64,000 bases of DNA, taken from Lanius collurio. Its lineage: Eukaryota > Chordata > Aves > Passeriformes > Laniidae. Made by a program: the position numbers and the translations under genes. The stretch is from positions 12,822,390-12,886,389 of the forward strand of contig JACBWW010000015.1 of the NCBI GenBank assembly GCA_020086605.1. Reading direction: 5' to 3'. The notes beneath the pieces are model-generated. The model did no database searches. It was not told where the DNA came from and saw only the letters and a list, made by a program, of their open reading frames with translations. Shown piece by piece: positions 1-13,100 of the stretch. The stretch's first letter is position 1. Each line of letters opens with the position of its first letter.

Positions 1-789
1 AAGCTATAACAAGTTATTACAAAAAATGGTGCAGGTCTTTGAGCCTTCAGGGTTGAGGTGTACAGCTTGCTGGCACATCAGCCTGCTGCAGGGACACCCT
101 TGCAGCTCTTTATACTACGACCTCCACTGGAAACTTCCACTCATACACCAGCACTACAGTGTTGCCAACTCTGCAGCCCCCGGAGCAGCTAGCTAGGGAT
201 GCAATTTATACATTTTGGATACATTAGGAGGCGTACACAAATGGGATTTTATATGGTGTCTTGATTTTAAACATCGTGAGACTCATTTTAATTCAAGCCA
301 GATTAAGGTTAAAGCAAACAAAAATATTTTACTTATTAAACTCCTACAGTTTACGGATGCCTTTGAAGATGCAGGACAGAAAGGAAAGGAACCTTCATGC
401 AGTCAAGGCGTTACATGAGACAGTCTTTAAAAGGTTTCCCTTCCCACAGCCCAGTGAGAAGCAGACTTACTCCAGGTGCATTGTCAAGACTCCTGCTGTG
501 CTGAACGTCCTTTGTCCTTGAGAAGCAACCTTGGCAGGTGTCTTGAATGGAGGGCAAAGGGGGGCCTGATGGTTTCCCCTCCCTGTAATTCGTGGCTTGA
601 ACTGAAGAGAAGGATGCAAAGAAATCCTTCAATCTCACACCTTCCTGCTTTCGCAAATGTTTTATTTCCAAACTTCGTTGTCTTCTGGTAATGCTGGTCA
701 TGGCTAGCCACTGACATCTACCATCTGGATAACCAATGGATTTTATTTGGCTTTTCTTCTGTGTTTGGTTTCTCTTCTCTGCATCCTCA

Positions 790-960
790 TTCAAGCTAGG
801 TGAGCCCCCTGAAGATCTGTAGTCCAACCCTCACTCCAACATGACCAACATCTACGTCAAATCAGGCACTAGGGATCTCGTCCAGGGGAGTTTTGAGAAT
901 CTGCAAGGATAGATTTGACATGCTCCCCAGGCATCCTCTTGCAGTGCTTCACTGGAGGGG
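790..960 (-). repeat. Degraded CR1 LINE fragment
   Basis: The stretch reads like an old CR1 3' portion in reverse orientation. It has a 'tagtccaaccct' block, then a 'gatctcgtccaggggag' block, then 'atctgcaaggatag' and a 'ctccccaggcatcctcttgcagtgcttcac' type tail, in the usual CR1 order. It is strongly diverged, so the ends are approximate. Confidence 0.55.
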
Positions 961-3900
961 AGGGGAAAGAAAGGTTAACTGGAATTTCTCTTGCTCCTCC
1001 TATGACCATTGCTTCTTGTGTTTTCATCGTGTTCCTCTGAGAAGGATCTGCCTGTCTTCCATCCAGCTCTCCCCATCCTAGTGCTGGCGGCAGTCAGGCC
1101 ACCAGCCACCTCAGGCTGAGCATGCCCAGCTCCCTCCGTGGCTCCTCATGCCTGGAGTGCTCCAGCACTCAACCATCACAGTAGCTCCCCACTGAGTCCC
1201 CTCTCTCCTCTGTACATGCACAGAGAGTGCTGCAGCTACCCAGCAGGATAGCGGATCTCCCAGTTCATGTGGAATCCTTTCCCCCTCATGCTGAATCCCT
1301 TTTTTGCATGACCCACATTTTTCTCAGTTGCACCCTATACTGCTGTGTAGGCAAGATTAGTGCCTACATCTTGCTGAGGGTGGCACTTGACAGTAGAGAA
1401 GTGCTTCAGAGTGGTGCTGGGATGATTTGGGATGAGCGAGCTCTTCCATCCTCTTGTTGGCATTCCATGTGTAAATACTATGCCTTTGACATAGCACTCT
1501 TGTATACACTGGCTGGGATGATGTTCCCTCATTAGATCAAAAGGCTGTGACTTCAAGTCTTTCCTAATGTAGCCAAAATTTGACAAGTTATTGCTGAAGA
1601 TGCATTTATAGTTTTACTTATTGCCTTATTATTTAGTTCTGAATTCATGGTGACTACTGACAAAAATAACAACGTATTTTTAAATACTCTCCAGTAGGCT
1701 TCTCCTAATTTTTTTTTCATGGTAATTTTAAAACAGTTGCTTCTTTGTTTTTCGGGGGGGGGGAAGAAAAACTAAAGAGCATATTTTTAATCCAATACGG
1801 CTTAAAAAAAATTAATAATAAAATTTCAACGTTGAAATATCAGCTGACTGAAGTCAATGGCAGCAATTTTCTTGCTGAGCTTTTTTTATACTCCTTTTCC
1901 ACTAAAGGAAGAAGGTTGAATCAGTCAGAAATGTATGTTGCCTGTGGGGAATTCAGTTTAATTCAGTGAAATCCTTCCCTGAGACAGAATAATGTCTTCC
2001 CTCCTCTTTTGAACTCATTTTTTAAGCTATTTCAATTGCATACATGATCTGAGATTATGCAAGTGGGGTATCAGAGAAACACCTCCACAGTGGCAATATT
2101 ACTTAGACTGTAGGATGCTTCCACATCCCATGGCTGTCACCACAGGGCGAGTCCATCAGGATCCTTTCCAATTCCCTTAATGAGTTAGGGGGAAGTGACT
2201 GGAGGTAGAGAAATACCACAGGATGGACCCTGCAACAGCAAGCAATCTTACTCCTCTTTCCTTGCCGCTTGCATCTCATGAGTAAATTCTTCCATGCTGT
2301 AGCAGTGGTTGTCTTTTTCCACAACTGGATGGACTTAAAGCCTGAGGAGAGCAGACTGAGAACTGGGGAAAGGAGGCAGGGGGAGGCTTTGTCCCTCAGA
2401 GTACAACATCTTGGACAAGTCTTTGGTAATCTATTTACAGCAGAGTACACACATAGAAGGGGAGGTAAATTGTTAAGGGTACAGAGCTACAACTCACCAA
2501 GATTACTTACATCTAAAGGCTGAATTGGCAGTATCAGTGCTAAAACTTATCAATCAAATCTTTTTCGGCTTGGGTAAGTATTCCTGATGAGATCTGAGGG
2601 GCAAAAGACACAGGAGGCAGCACTGATGCTGTAGGGCTGTTCCTTGGGAGTAGCTTCCTTCCCCTGACTAGCACAAGCTGGCACTCTGAGCACAATGGTG
2701 CCCTGCCCGGCACCCAGGTGTGCCTTATTTTTCACATCCCAGGGTACTGCAACATCATAGTTCATCTGTCTGGGCCAATTAAGTCTGATATTTAGAATGC
2801 CTTTTTTTTGTTTTGCTTTCTTGGTCAGATGAATCTCATAGCCAAAGAGTTAGAATTGTTACTTTTCATATTCATCTTTTAAAAGTTCATTATGTGTTGA
2901 GACCTCAGTTCAAAGTAACAGCAGTGTAACAAGTTGCTTCTGCTGGGGAGAAGCCAGGGGGGTTAGTCAAAATGTAGTGAGAACTGATAGAATCTGGCTG
3001 ACTTGGTTCTTTGAAAGGCAGTCCTAATTTCTTTTAAAACTGGAAGTTACCAAATCCCCACCTTTTGAGTATTCACCTATAGTTGTGAAGTTTTGCATAT
3101 TTACAGTCCTTTATTGTCCCTGGGGTTCCCACTAAGGCAGGCATTTCCATGGAGCTGCCTTTAGATGCCTTGGACACCTGGCAATGGCAGCATCCCCAGA
3201 CCTTGCTCAGGAGGGCAGTACTCTTCTCTGTGCCCTGGATTTCACCTGTGTAGGTCAGGATATTACTGGCTCTGTTCTGTCCCTCGGGTTTCTCCACTAA
3301 ACTTGCCTTCAACAGAAAAAAAAATTTTAAAAATTTAAAAATCTTCAAGCCAAGCCTTTCTTTTTTGCCCTTTGACTGGATTTCAGGGAATGGAAATATA
3401 AGCCTATGTCTGAGGTTTATTAGGCGTGCACATTTTTCAAAAGCAGATGTTAAACATTTGACATTGAGTTTTGGCTCTGGAGCTGCTCTACTGAATGCAG
3501 GCTCTGGTCCATCACAGAGAACAAAGCCATGGCAGACTTGACACTGATTTTGTTGTCCTTTAGGGTTAGTGAATGATAGGTGCTCACTTGCAAAAACTGA
3601 TGAATTAGTTGCAGAACAGAGGGTTTGTTCCATGAAAATCTATTCTGAAATGTTATCACAGTGAGTGCCTTTGATTATGATAGTATGAATAAGTACTTTG
3701 TGAAAAAACGAGATTATAAAATAAGCTCATATTCACATGAGAGTCCAGTTCTTGAAAGCTTCTAAAATTCTTCAGTATCAGTCATTGCAAAGTTGGAGAT
3801 AAAAGTAGCCAACATTAAAAAAAGAGACTATCTTCCATTTCATAAAGCTGTATGTTAATTGAATAATCAGAGCTTTCATTGTCTCCCTTATTTAAATTAC

Positions 3901-6727
3901 CATTTGTCATCCTGTTATCATTGGCTGACAGGAGTAATGACTGTTACAGATTGCTCTCAGTCTGGTACCTTGCATGTACAAGGATTCATTATCATACCAT
4001 GTTTCATCTCTCCCATAACTGCTGCTTTTAGTGCTATCACTGAGCTCAGCTACCTTCAAAGCCTAGCTTGAGCTACTGACTTTGTTCCCATGATTTCCAT
4101 CAGGATTTAGTTTGATAGGTATAGTGTGGTCATATCAGAAATTCAGTTTAATGGTAACAAGGTTTTGAAAGCTGTGCTGATTGAAAAATGTGGAAGATGG
4201 GCTTTTCACCTCTAAGGCTTGCACTCACAATCTTCCCAGCTGAGGTCTAATGTGCTTTTTCAGCACAAGGCAGCATGTAGTGTGAAACTTCTAGTTCCAA
4301 AAATAACCCTAGGAGAAATTTCTGGAAGAACCCTACACAGAAGTCACAAGAAAGCCTGTTTCTTGGGGATTTTTCCCCATGTTATAGGATAACTAGTCAC
4401 TGAAAGGATCTGATTCAAATAGGACTTGATTAAGAACTGGCTTTAATGGTTTGATGGGATATCTAAGAAATCACTGCCTTTTGTTTTGATCTCCTAAATT
4501 TTGATGTGCATCTACTAGAAAAAACAGTGGTAGAATTATCTCTTTATCCCTTGCTAAATTAGTGCTTAGGCAAATATTCATCTTTAGCTCTCATAATCTT
4601 TTCTCAAACAGTTGTCCCTCTAGAACTACCACCCCTTTGACATTTTTCTCCAAGCTCTATGTGAATGTCGTTGTTTTGAATTATTTTTCCTCAGAGGTAA
4701 TATTTTCATATTTTCAGGTCAAGGCATCATGTTACTGTCTGTCCTGCAATCTTAAATTCTTCTCAGTGATGACTGGAACATTTCCAGGTCAAGGATAATT
4801 TGTAGCCCTAATGATGCATTTATTTTCTGATTTAGGTCAAGATTTTACACATGTGTTGCAAATAAATGTACCAAGTATTTCTTTCTAGTTGCGGTTAGTG
4901 TTTGCTTTAAAACTTGTTTACAACCCTTTTGGTTCTCCACTGCTAACTTAGCCGAACAATTACAGAGGCTGATCTACCTTGAAGGCTGGCAAGGGCTTTG
5001 CACACCCTCTGTTATCTCTTTCAGCAGGGAATCTGGAATTATCCCAACTCTTTGACATCCTGTCTTTCCTGCAGCCAGATATTTGAAACCTCTCTCTCCC
5101 TTTCTCTGAACTCTGTGGTGCATCAAGGACTGTCCTTAACCAGGTCTGGGCAGTCTAATGCCTCTGGGCATCAGGAAGCATCAGGCATGTCCAAGAAGAC
5201 TGGAAGCTAAAAATGAATGAAAATTCAGAGGCAAAAAGAAGCATGTTTTAATGTGTATTGAATTCTCAATTTGTACTTCAAAAATAAAATCCAACTCTGA
5301 CTAATTGGACATAATGCAGGAATGTATGTGAAATTGCATGGAGATAGAGAGCATTGCTGCTCTCACCCGGGCTAAGCAAGGGACTGGCAGAAGCATTTAC
5401 ACTGTGGTGGGGACAGCTCAGGCCGGTGAAACTCTGCAGGGTGGAAGAGAATGCTTTGAAGGAAGGGAAACCACCAATAATCCTCCCCTCTTCCACAAAC
5501 AAGGAAGATCTTGCTCTACTGTCCTAGCCCTGCATCTACTTTTGAAAAACTTCAATTGACTACCACTTAGAGGCTGATTTATACAGGAATAAAGTTCAGA
5601 ACATAAAACTAAATGGCCATTTCTTTCTGTTATAAATTCTTTAAAGTTTGACAGTCCTCCATCAAGTTGGTTCTCCAGAGAAGGGATTTCTGTTGTGCAG
5701 CAAGAGCTTTTTGGTGAGAGCAGCTAACCTGATCACTGTGGAAAACTGGGTGTGTCCTGGGCTAGGGAATGCAGCCTGAGACTGTTAGCAGTGAACTGGA
5801 CTTCCATGGTCTGTGTCTTTCTGCTCAAAATCTCACTTCAGAAAGGTGTTCTTCACTTTGGGCATTTTTACCCAGTATACCTCTGGCACTTGGAGATCAG
5901 TTTAACAATGAACTTTCATATACTTCCTCTATACTTTGATTCTAACTCCTTGAAATCCCCTACTTCATTTTCAGTAGAGATTTTGTCTGCCTTCAACCTG
6001 AGTTTGTTTTTACGTTCCTCCATTCACTTCTTGTATCTTCCATAACTGGGCAGATAATGAACATTGAAGGCTCATCAGGTGCTTAATCAATTATGTTTGC
6101 ACACTTAAAATGATTCTACAGACACTGTAACTATCACAGTACCTGTTTATAACATACACTAATATAATATATATGTAAAGATCACATGGGACCATTTTTC
6201 CACTCGCCAAAGAATTAGAGAAGTGGTAGATACATTAAACTCTCCATTTGTAAAACAACATCTGTAAAAGATTACTCACCATGAAAAGAACTAGATTACA
6301 TCTTATATTTTGCAGAAATCTGTAAGCTTCCATCAGCACTCTGTTGCAGGCTCTCAAGGATATGGAAAAACATAACAAGTGGCAGACACAGCAGAACTGG
6401 CAGGAGCCCATGTGCTAGTGATGCTGAATTCATATTCAAAGTGATATTCTGGTACCTTATCTCAAAAGAACCCTTAAAGATGGACATAGTCTATTTGAAA
6501 TAGTCTGGAAACACATGAGAGAATATTTTGATGCAGAACAGTGTAACTAAAAGATGTTGGCACTGATTAAAGTAAAAGAATCAGAATAAATACGCTTGAG
6601 GACTCTGCTTGGATTTTAGTTTCTTTTTAAAGAACAAAACAGTGTCAGTTGACAGGGAAAAGCTATCAAATAGTTTTCATTTAAATATAGTAGTAGACTG
6701 AAGCCTATTGTGAAAGAATAATTATTG

Positions 6728-6861
6728 ATCAAGGTCAAGCTGGATGGGATGCTGAGAAACCTGAAAAAATTGAAGATGTTCCGGCTCATTTGCAGGGCAG
6801 GGTGGACTAGATGACCTTTGAAAGGTCCCTTCTGACCCAAAATATTCAATGAATCTATGAC
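6728..6861 (+). repeat. CR1 LINE 3' end
   Basis: This is a short CR1 3' terminus in forward orientation. It contains the family's typical 'ggactagatgacctttg' and 'ggtcccttctgaccca' blocks and finishes in a degenerate copy of the ATTCTATGA-type terminal octamer. The element is truncated at its 5' end, as most CR1 copies are. Confidence 0.75.
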
Positions 6862-9800
6862 ACAGAAAATATTTGAGGGGGAAGAAACACCAAGAAAGGC
6901 CCACACAATTATGAAGTAGCAATCAGGAAAGGAGAATTTAGAGAAAGCTGATGAGAAAGGCAGTTCGAGATTCAGCCTGGTGGACTGTCTTGGAAATTAG
7001 GCCAAAAAGAGAAAACATGCAATATAGTGAAAAAGCTGATCATAGCTCAATTTCAGAAGCTGTAATACATCCAAGTCTTATCTACACTGACTTAGATTGT
7101 TTGGGTAGGATATTCTCATTTATAGTCAAACATCTACTTATCCTAGAATTATGAATCCTAATAATCCAGCAAGTTTTCAAAAGTTATGAAATAGTTATCC
7201 ATGTAATGCAATTAAAAATGCTTACTGCTACTCTAGATCTTTATCCCTACTCTTCTCCTTTTCTCTGCAATTCCCTCCCATGCAACAGCAATTAAACTGC
7301 TTTTTTATTTTTTTAGATGAACTGTTAAACTACCAAGAATATGAGTACGTTTCATTCGAAGTGCAGTTTTAAAAATGTTTCCCAAAAATTATGCATAAAG
7401 TTTTTAACACGATACGGACTTGAAGTTTCCTTGAGTTATGTTGGTTGTCCTCTTCAGGCTGCTAGTACATATATTTTTCCTTGATTAGATGGCTCTCTCT
7501 CTTCTGACTCCTTTTGACAAACAGTACACTATGATTGAACACAAAATAGAAATCTTTTCATCCTGGCTGGCAAAAATGAAAAAAAAAAAAAAAAAGGCAT
7601 TTTAAATTACTGTTAGTTAGCTTGCAATAATGAGGTTGTTAAAACCTTGGGGGGTGTCTGCACTGAAGGCTTTCACTATTCAGAATTTTATGACTTCTCC
7701 CTGTCTCAGTGGGTTACAGAAAACTTAAAGAAGAATAGCTTACAAAAAATGAAGTCATACCTATACAGCAGAGTAACTTCTTTTCATTATGAAATACTGG
7801 TATATCATGCAGTTGAAATGGATTTAACAAGCACAAATTCAGTATGAAATGGAACAACTTACTTTTCTGGCAAAGAATTCCATGGTAGAACAGAAAAATT
7901 CAGCAGACTCTCTACTGCAGCAGGAATCTTGCTAGCCTTACACCAGCCCTAAAAGCAGCTATGCCTGCTTGATTTTATCAGGGTTTGTAGTATGGGTGAA
8001 GAAAAGTGGAAGCTGAGCTTCCCAGAAACTGTAGCATTAACCCATTGGCCAGCTGTGTACAGATGCATTTGAGAGTTCACTAAATGCCTGCCCTAACTGG
8101 TACAGTATGTACTACACCTCCCTTACCCCTAGCATTAGAAGAGCCGAAGTGAGAATTGTTTACACAAATGAAAATATCTGAGCTCTAAAACAATTTCTCT
8201 TCTGCATTAGGATGAAAATATTTCATATTCTTAGATGGTTTTAATACACATATTTGTCCAGATGACTTTCTCAGGCAGCCAGACATACTGGCCTGTATCC
8301 ACATTTACTCTCCAGTGAGAGCACCTGGCTTCATTCCTCTCAGAAACCTGAGGCCAGTGTTTCCACCAGCAGCTCAGCCTCTGAGGTCCTGTAAATTGGA
8401 GGCGACATCCCTCCTTCAGGTGAGATAAATCAAAATCAGGGGAGCAAGCTCTGCTAACACCCAGCTCTTACCAGTTAGCTGTGACACAGGACCACCTCGT
8501 GAAGTCTGGTGCACAGGTCCACCAGAGCTAGAGCTGAACTCCACCTGCTTCATAGCCTGCTGGTGTCCCCCATAGTGTTATTCAGAGTTATTCACTAGTT
8601 ACTTTTCTAATATTAAAGTGTCACATGTGGTGGTGAAAAGCAGGAAAATACAGCTGGTAGCTATTACCAGTGCATAGAGCTGATGGCTTAGAAAATTTCT
8701 TAAGATTAAAGCATGAGTGGCTATTAAGAGCTTAGGAAATACCCTGTATGTTTCTATACTGGAGAAATCAAGAATTTTTGCCGCAAACTATTGTGTCTGT
8801 TTAAAGTTAGGACACTCTCATCCAATTTATGTTGCAAGATTCAACTCCTTGTGGGCTTTGATGCCTTTCTGGAAGTTGCGCTTTCATCATCTGTTACTGG
8901 GCTTGCTCCAGGGCCATATGTGAAATGGGGTGATGTGTTTGGAGCGCTGGACAAACTGAGTGAGGTGACTGTTTCCTCTGGCCTTAATTTATCAATTCCA
9001 TAGCTTAATTCTTTACTAGCATGAATGGATAAAATAAATATGATTTCATGATAGCTGAAAACTGTATGAGTTTTTTAAGTAAAAATGTGTAGTAAATTTT
9101 TCATCAAATATTATGCCTTAGTGTTAAAGTTCAGGTAGTTTTGTCTCATGAATATTGCTTTAGACAGCAGAGGTGAGCTTTTGGAGGATGGAAGGTTGCC
9201 TTTTTACATTTTTGTCTAGTTTAAAGAAAAAAACAAATCCTTTCATCACTGTTCCTACGATCATTGTTTTCACCCTAAGACTTTGAAAGCTGCTCACCAC
9301 TCCTCCATAAAAAGCTAGTACTACAAACCAGCTATTAACCATTTTCTCGCCTCTATCCCTGGCATAAAACCAGCACATTAAAAAACAAACATTTTGGATT
9401 CCAGGAACAATTTGACCTTCAGTTTTCTACAAGAAGAGGTAATTGGAATTTGGCACTTACACCTTTTCATATGGTCTTCCAAGTCTGTGTCATCCTGGAG
9501 GGAGCCTGAGCTGATTTGCTGTTTTTTGCTTGCACCCAAGCTCTTCTTCGCTATTGAACTTTCTGAAGCATCTCCTCCTCACTCAGAACTACTTAATTCC
9601 TGGAAGATTGATTGTGATAGCTTCCTGCCTTCAGGCCAGATACACCTTCCCAAGGGATGCTATTCATCTTTAATTATGCTGAATTTGCCAATGTTAAATT
9701 AGGTACCTACAAACAACACTGATCCTAATCACTTAAAAAAAAAAGAGGAAGAGAAAGGAAGACTAAAAGGTCCCTTCCTTCATGTGTCTGAATCCAACCT

Positions 9801-9976
9801 CCTACTCTTTGTCTTCCCTAGTAATGTGTTACAAATATTAGATTCTGCCTGTGAAAAACTACTGGGAAATGGGAAGAATTGTTCTTCCCCTCCCTTGCTG
9901 TTGTATCTGTAGAGCAGAGCAAGTGAAACATCACGATTTGGGACAGAAAGGCCTGACTGCTGAAGGGACCAGTATT

Positions 9977-10058
9977 TGCATGAATTTGTTTTTCATACAC
10001 TCGTGAATACTTCCCTCTGCATGAATTTGTTTTTCATACACTAGTGAATACTTCCCTC
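9977..10058. repeat. 41-bp tandem duplication
   Basis: Two adjacent 41-bp units, 9977-10017 and 10018-10058, each contain 'tgcatgaatttgtttttcat' and end in 'cttccctc'. They appear to differ at a single base ('ctcgtg' versus 'ctagtg'), which suggests a recent local duplication. Confidence 0.85.
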
Positions 10059-12299
10059 TGGAGGAAGCTTTAAGCTGTTACCAGCCAGAACCTCTGGCAG
10101 TGTAGAAAAAAATGCTCAAAGCCTCAAGTGGAATCTTTAGGAAGATATTTGTGTTCTTGTAACTCTTAAAATTTCACCCACCTTCAAGCAGTACATAAGA
10201 TTTTCTTTCGTTTCCCATGAGCAGCTATTTGCATTCTAGAATTCTGAAATTTCCACCTTGTTGGACAGTGGTTGCAGTGTTAAATGCTTCTCTCTGGCAG
10301 CATCTGTATCATTGGAAAAGGCCTGCCCTATCTGGGTCCCACATGCCGGCTGCCATTCCTGTTACTAGGGGTCCTCCTGGTGGTGTGAGCACTGCTTTCA
10401 TGCCAGCATGGGCCTTGTCTCCCGAGGAGGTTAAAGGTGTTCATTATTTTATTACTGATGCAGTCAGTGATGAAGACATTTTAATCTTCCTGTCTCCTAA
10501 AGTTTAGCCACAGACAATTTGGAATGATTTCTAACCCTGGGGGCTCCTTGTTAGCATGGTGAACAACTGGGTGGTAGAGAAAAGAGCTCTAAATGACTGC
10601 TTTAAGTCTTCCCTTTTCCTGGCTGTTGGGGGCCTATCCAGGCTCTAACCGCAGCAAAGCTGTATTTAAGACTGCTTGATCATTAGCCGTTTTCTTTCCT
10701 CTAGCTGTCCCCGCAGCTGAACGCTACATAGTGTGAAGAGACGGTGAACTGATCATTCCTTGTTAGGCACAGCTACTGCTGTCAAGAAATTTGCGGAACA
10801 AGAGGACTTGGAACAACTGACTTCATGGGGATTGTTTTTACCTCAAGAGCATGCATTAACCCAGTATCTTCCAGGTGACTTGCTCTTTATTACTGTTTTA
10901 TATTTAAAAGAAATTTCCATCAATTTACTAACTCTTGTTCATATTGTGATGTAGGATGCTAACTTTGGGTGACAAGCAGTCTTGGTTCCCCCATCCCAAT
11001 TTACTGTTTCTTTCCCATGAAAAAACATGGTAGTAATAATACTAGAAAGAAGGGGGGGGGGGAAGGAAAATAGATTAAAAAAGTAACTGTAAGAATAAGG
11101 ACTTCCTTTTCTTGTTTAGGGCAAGTTTTTGATGCAGTGGGTCTAGCTCAAAGTAACAAAACCAAATCACCTTATACAAAAGTAATGTAAAAAAAGAAAG
11201 GAACACCATGTTCTGTCTCAACATTTTTAGTAGATATACATGGTGGTTTATTTTCCAAAGGTTAATAAGCTCCAGTGAGATTTTTATAATCATGAAAAAT
11301 ATGCTTGCAATTTTGCACACTGATTAGAGATTTTTAATGATGTGTTCTAAATAAACTTCAAAAAGCCTGAATTACAGCAACTGAGAGCTACTGCTGCTTC
11401 AGCTTATTCCTTACGCCACTGTTCTTAGCTGCAGAACAAAGACAAATTCTGCCTGAGGGTTTTATTTGGCTGACATCAACCTAGTACTCATTACACTCAA
11501 ATGCTTGATAATGGTTTAGTACTGTCACACATCTTGGGAATACTGAAAATAGTTGCCAAGATACATGCTCATGTTAATAAAGATGGGATTTTCTAGTTTG
11601 TAGCAAAACTGTGGGGTGTTTTTGCCTCAAAGACAGGAGCACAGTTGGAAATCTGAAAAAGGATGTTACAAACCTGAAAAATGCAATCCCCTGGCTTTCC
11701 AGTACTGGGCAGTAACTTTTTGTTCACAGCTCTTCTTCTGGCATTCACTGTAATATTATGCAAGCTTTGGGCACCTTAGCCCACAGCTCCCTTAAGTAGC
11801 TAACAATACCAATTTTACCTAGGTTTGTTCAGTACAGATTTCCATCAGAAATGGAAAAACCTGAGTCTTCATCAAGACACTTGAAAAATAAAATTAAGCT
11901 TATTTCAGCAGTCTGTAGCTTGGAATTCTCAGGCTGCCAGGAAAACACTTCTAAATTACCAACCCCATATCCTATCAGCATTATACTGTATAATTCTAAT
12001 CTCAAACACCTTGGCCTTAGGAACCACTTGGTTTAAACATGGATTAAACAAATTCCCTGTTCCCTTTCCTCATTACTTTTTAGGAAATCCTAACCTAACA
12101 ACTTTCACATGCAACAGAAGCTATGAGCCAACTTGCTCTTTAAGAATTGCTTTTCTTTTTTCAAGGGTTGACCCAGCCACTTAATCACCTTCCTTTTGTT
12201 CAGCAAAGCAATGGAGCTTCTGGCCAAAGCTTGTTACTAGAGCAAGCAAAGTGAATCCTGCAAAGTAAATTTGTGAAGGTACCAAGTTTAAAATAATAA

Positions 12300-12305
12300 T
12301 TTATT
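12300..12305 (-). terminator. Candidate polyadenylation signal of RBM46
   Basis: AATAAA is read on the minus strand in an AT-rich context about 770 bases downstream of the predicted RBM46 stop. It is the first consensus hexamer I find on this strand below the terminal exon. The real cleavage site is unproven. Confidence 0.3.
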
Positions 12306-12922
12306 TTTCTTTTACAGACACAAATATGAACAGCATAAATTTAATATAAATGTTAATTCGCATACAGAAGTCAAACACATTATTTCAACATTAGAAATTG
12401 CAACGTTTAAAAGAATTATTATGTAGCTAATATCAAATGCAAATAAAATGAAACTGCTATAACTGCACCTAAATTAACAGCAAAAAGGACAATTTAATAT
12501 GGTGATGAAATACACTGAACCAAAATACGTAGTGGACCAACACAGTTGATTGCTTTTAAGAAAAATTATTCAACTTGAAATCTTTCCATTGCATTGTTGT
12601 CTGTCAACATAATATTCCTTTCTGACAAACAATACTTGCATAGGTGAGGCCCTTAGACATTTTAACCACATGGCCCACTCCTTGTCAAAGAATTGAAACT
12701 ATGTATAAAATTCTAAAGTAAGAATATTCTACTGTGTTGGTTTCAGATTTTTAAAAAGGTAAAAAAAAGTTGTTATTCTTTTGTCATTCAATAAATAAAG
12801 CATTTGACTGAGAAATGCCAAATAGTCACAATAAAAATAAAGATGGCTCACTCAAAATAAATTACATATATCTGATTTTAAAAATCAAAAACTATTTTCG
12901 GTTTAATGCTAAACAATGTTTT

Positions 12923-13100
12923 TTAAGAAGAACATGGCCTGATTAGAAAATGGGCAAGCTGCTGTTCCACATGGCTACCACAGGCAAGCACAAGTGCTGG
13001 TTTCAAAGGAGAGCCTGGATAAAAATGTTTTTGTCTCCAAGAGTTAACTAAGGTATTGAACCTCAACGTTATGACTACAGCAATGTAGCCTGATGGTACA
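12923..13100 (-). pseudogene. RBM46: RBM46 canonical terminal exon, decayed
   Basis: The segment follows a usable 'tttatttcag' acceptor (AG at 13102-13101) at the expected place and is recognisably the old last exon, but no single frame reads through it. In the spliced frame it gives VYHQATLL and then TAG at 13077-13075. A second frame holds YPGSPLKP and ACGSHVEQQL, like the family's YPGYPLSP and ANGSHVGQRL. A third frame holds SNQAMFF near 12935, like the family's terminal SNQASFF. At least two length changes are therefore needed to explain the pattern. The spliced protein would lose about the last 58 residues. The comparison with mammalian RBM46 is from memory, not a search. Confidence 0.6.

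Larger units (their letters stand above)
1..12250. other. Gene-free region left of RBM46
   Basis: I see no supportable gene here. Open reading frames are short and show no recognisable family. The longest, on the minus strand at 3073-3633, has low-complexity composition and no domain that I recognise. The segment holds two degraded CR1 pieces (about 790-960 and 6728-6861), a 41-bp tandem duplication near 10.0 kb and A-rich or G-rich homopolymers (for example near 7579 and 11051). By human synteny it would be the RBM46-NPY2R intergenic space; that is inference from known gene order. Confidence 0.5.

Noticed and set aside
3073..3633. A 186-codon minus-strand frame
   Set aside because: No recognisable domain, a poly-Phe/Lys stretch caused by an A/T run, and no splice or conservation evidence. 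It is likely chance, though I could not test it by search.
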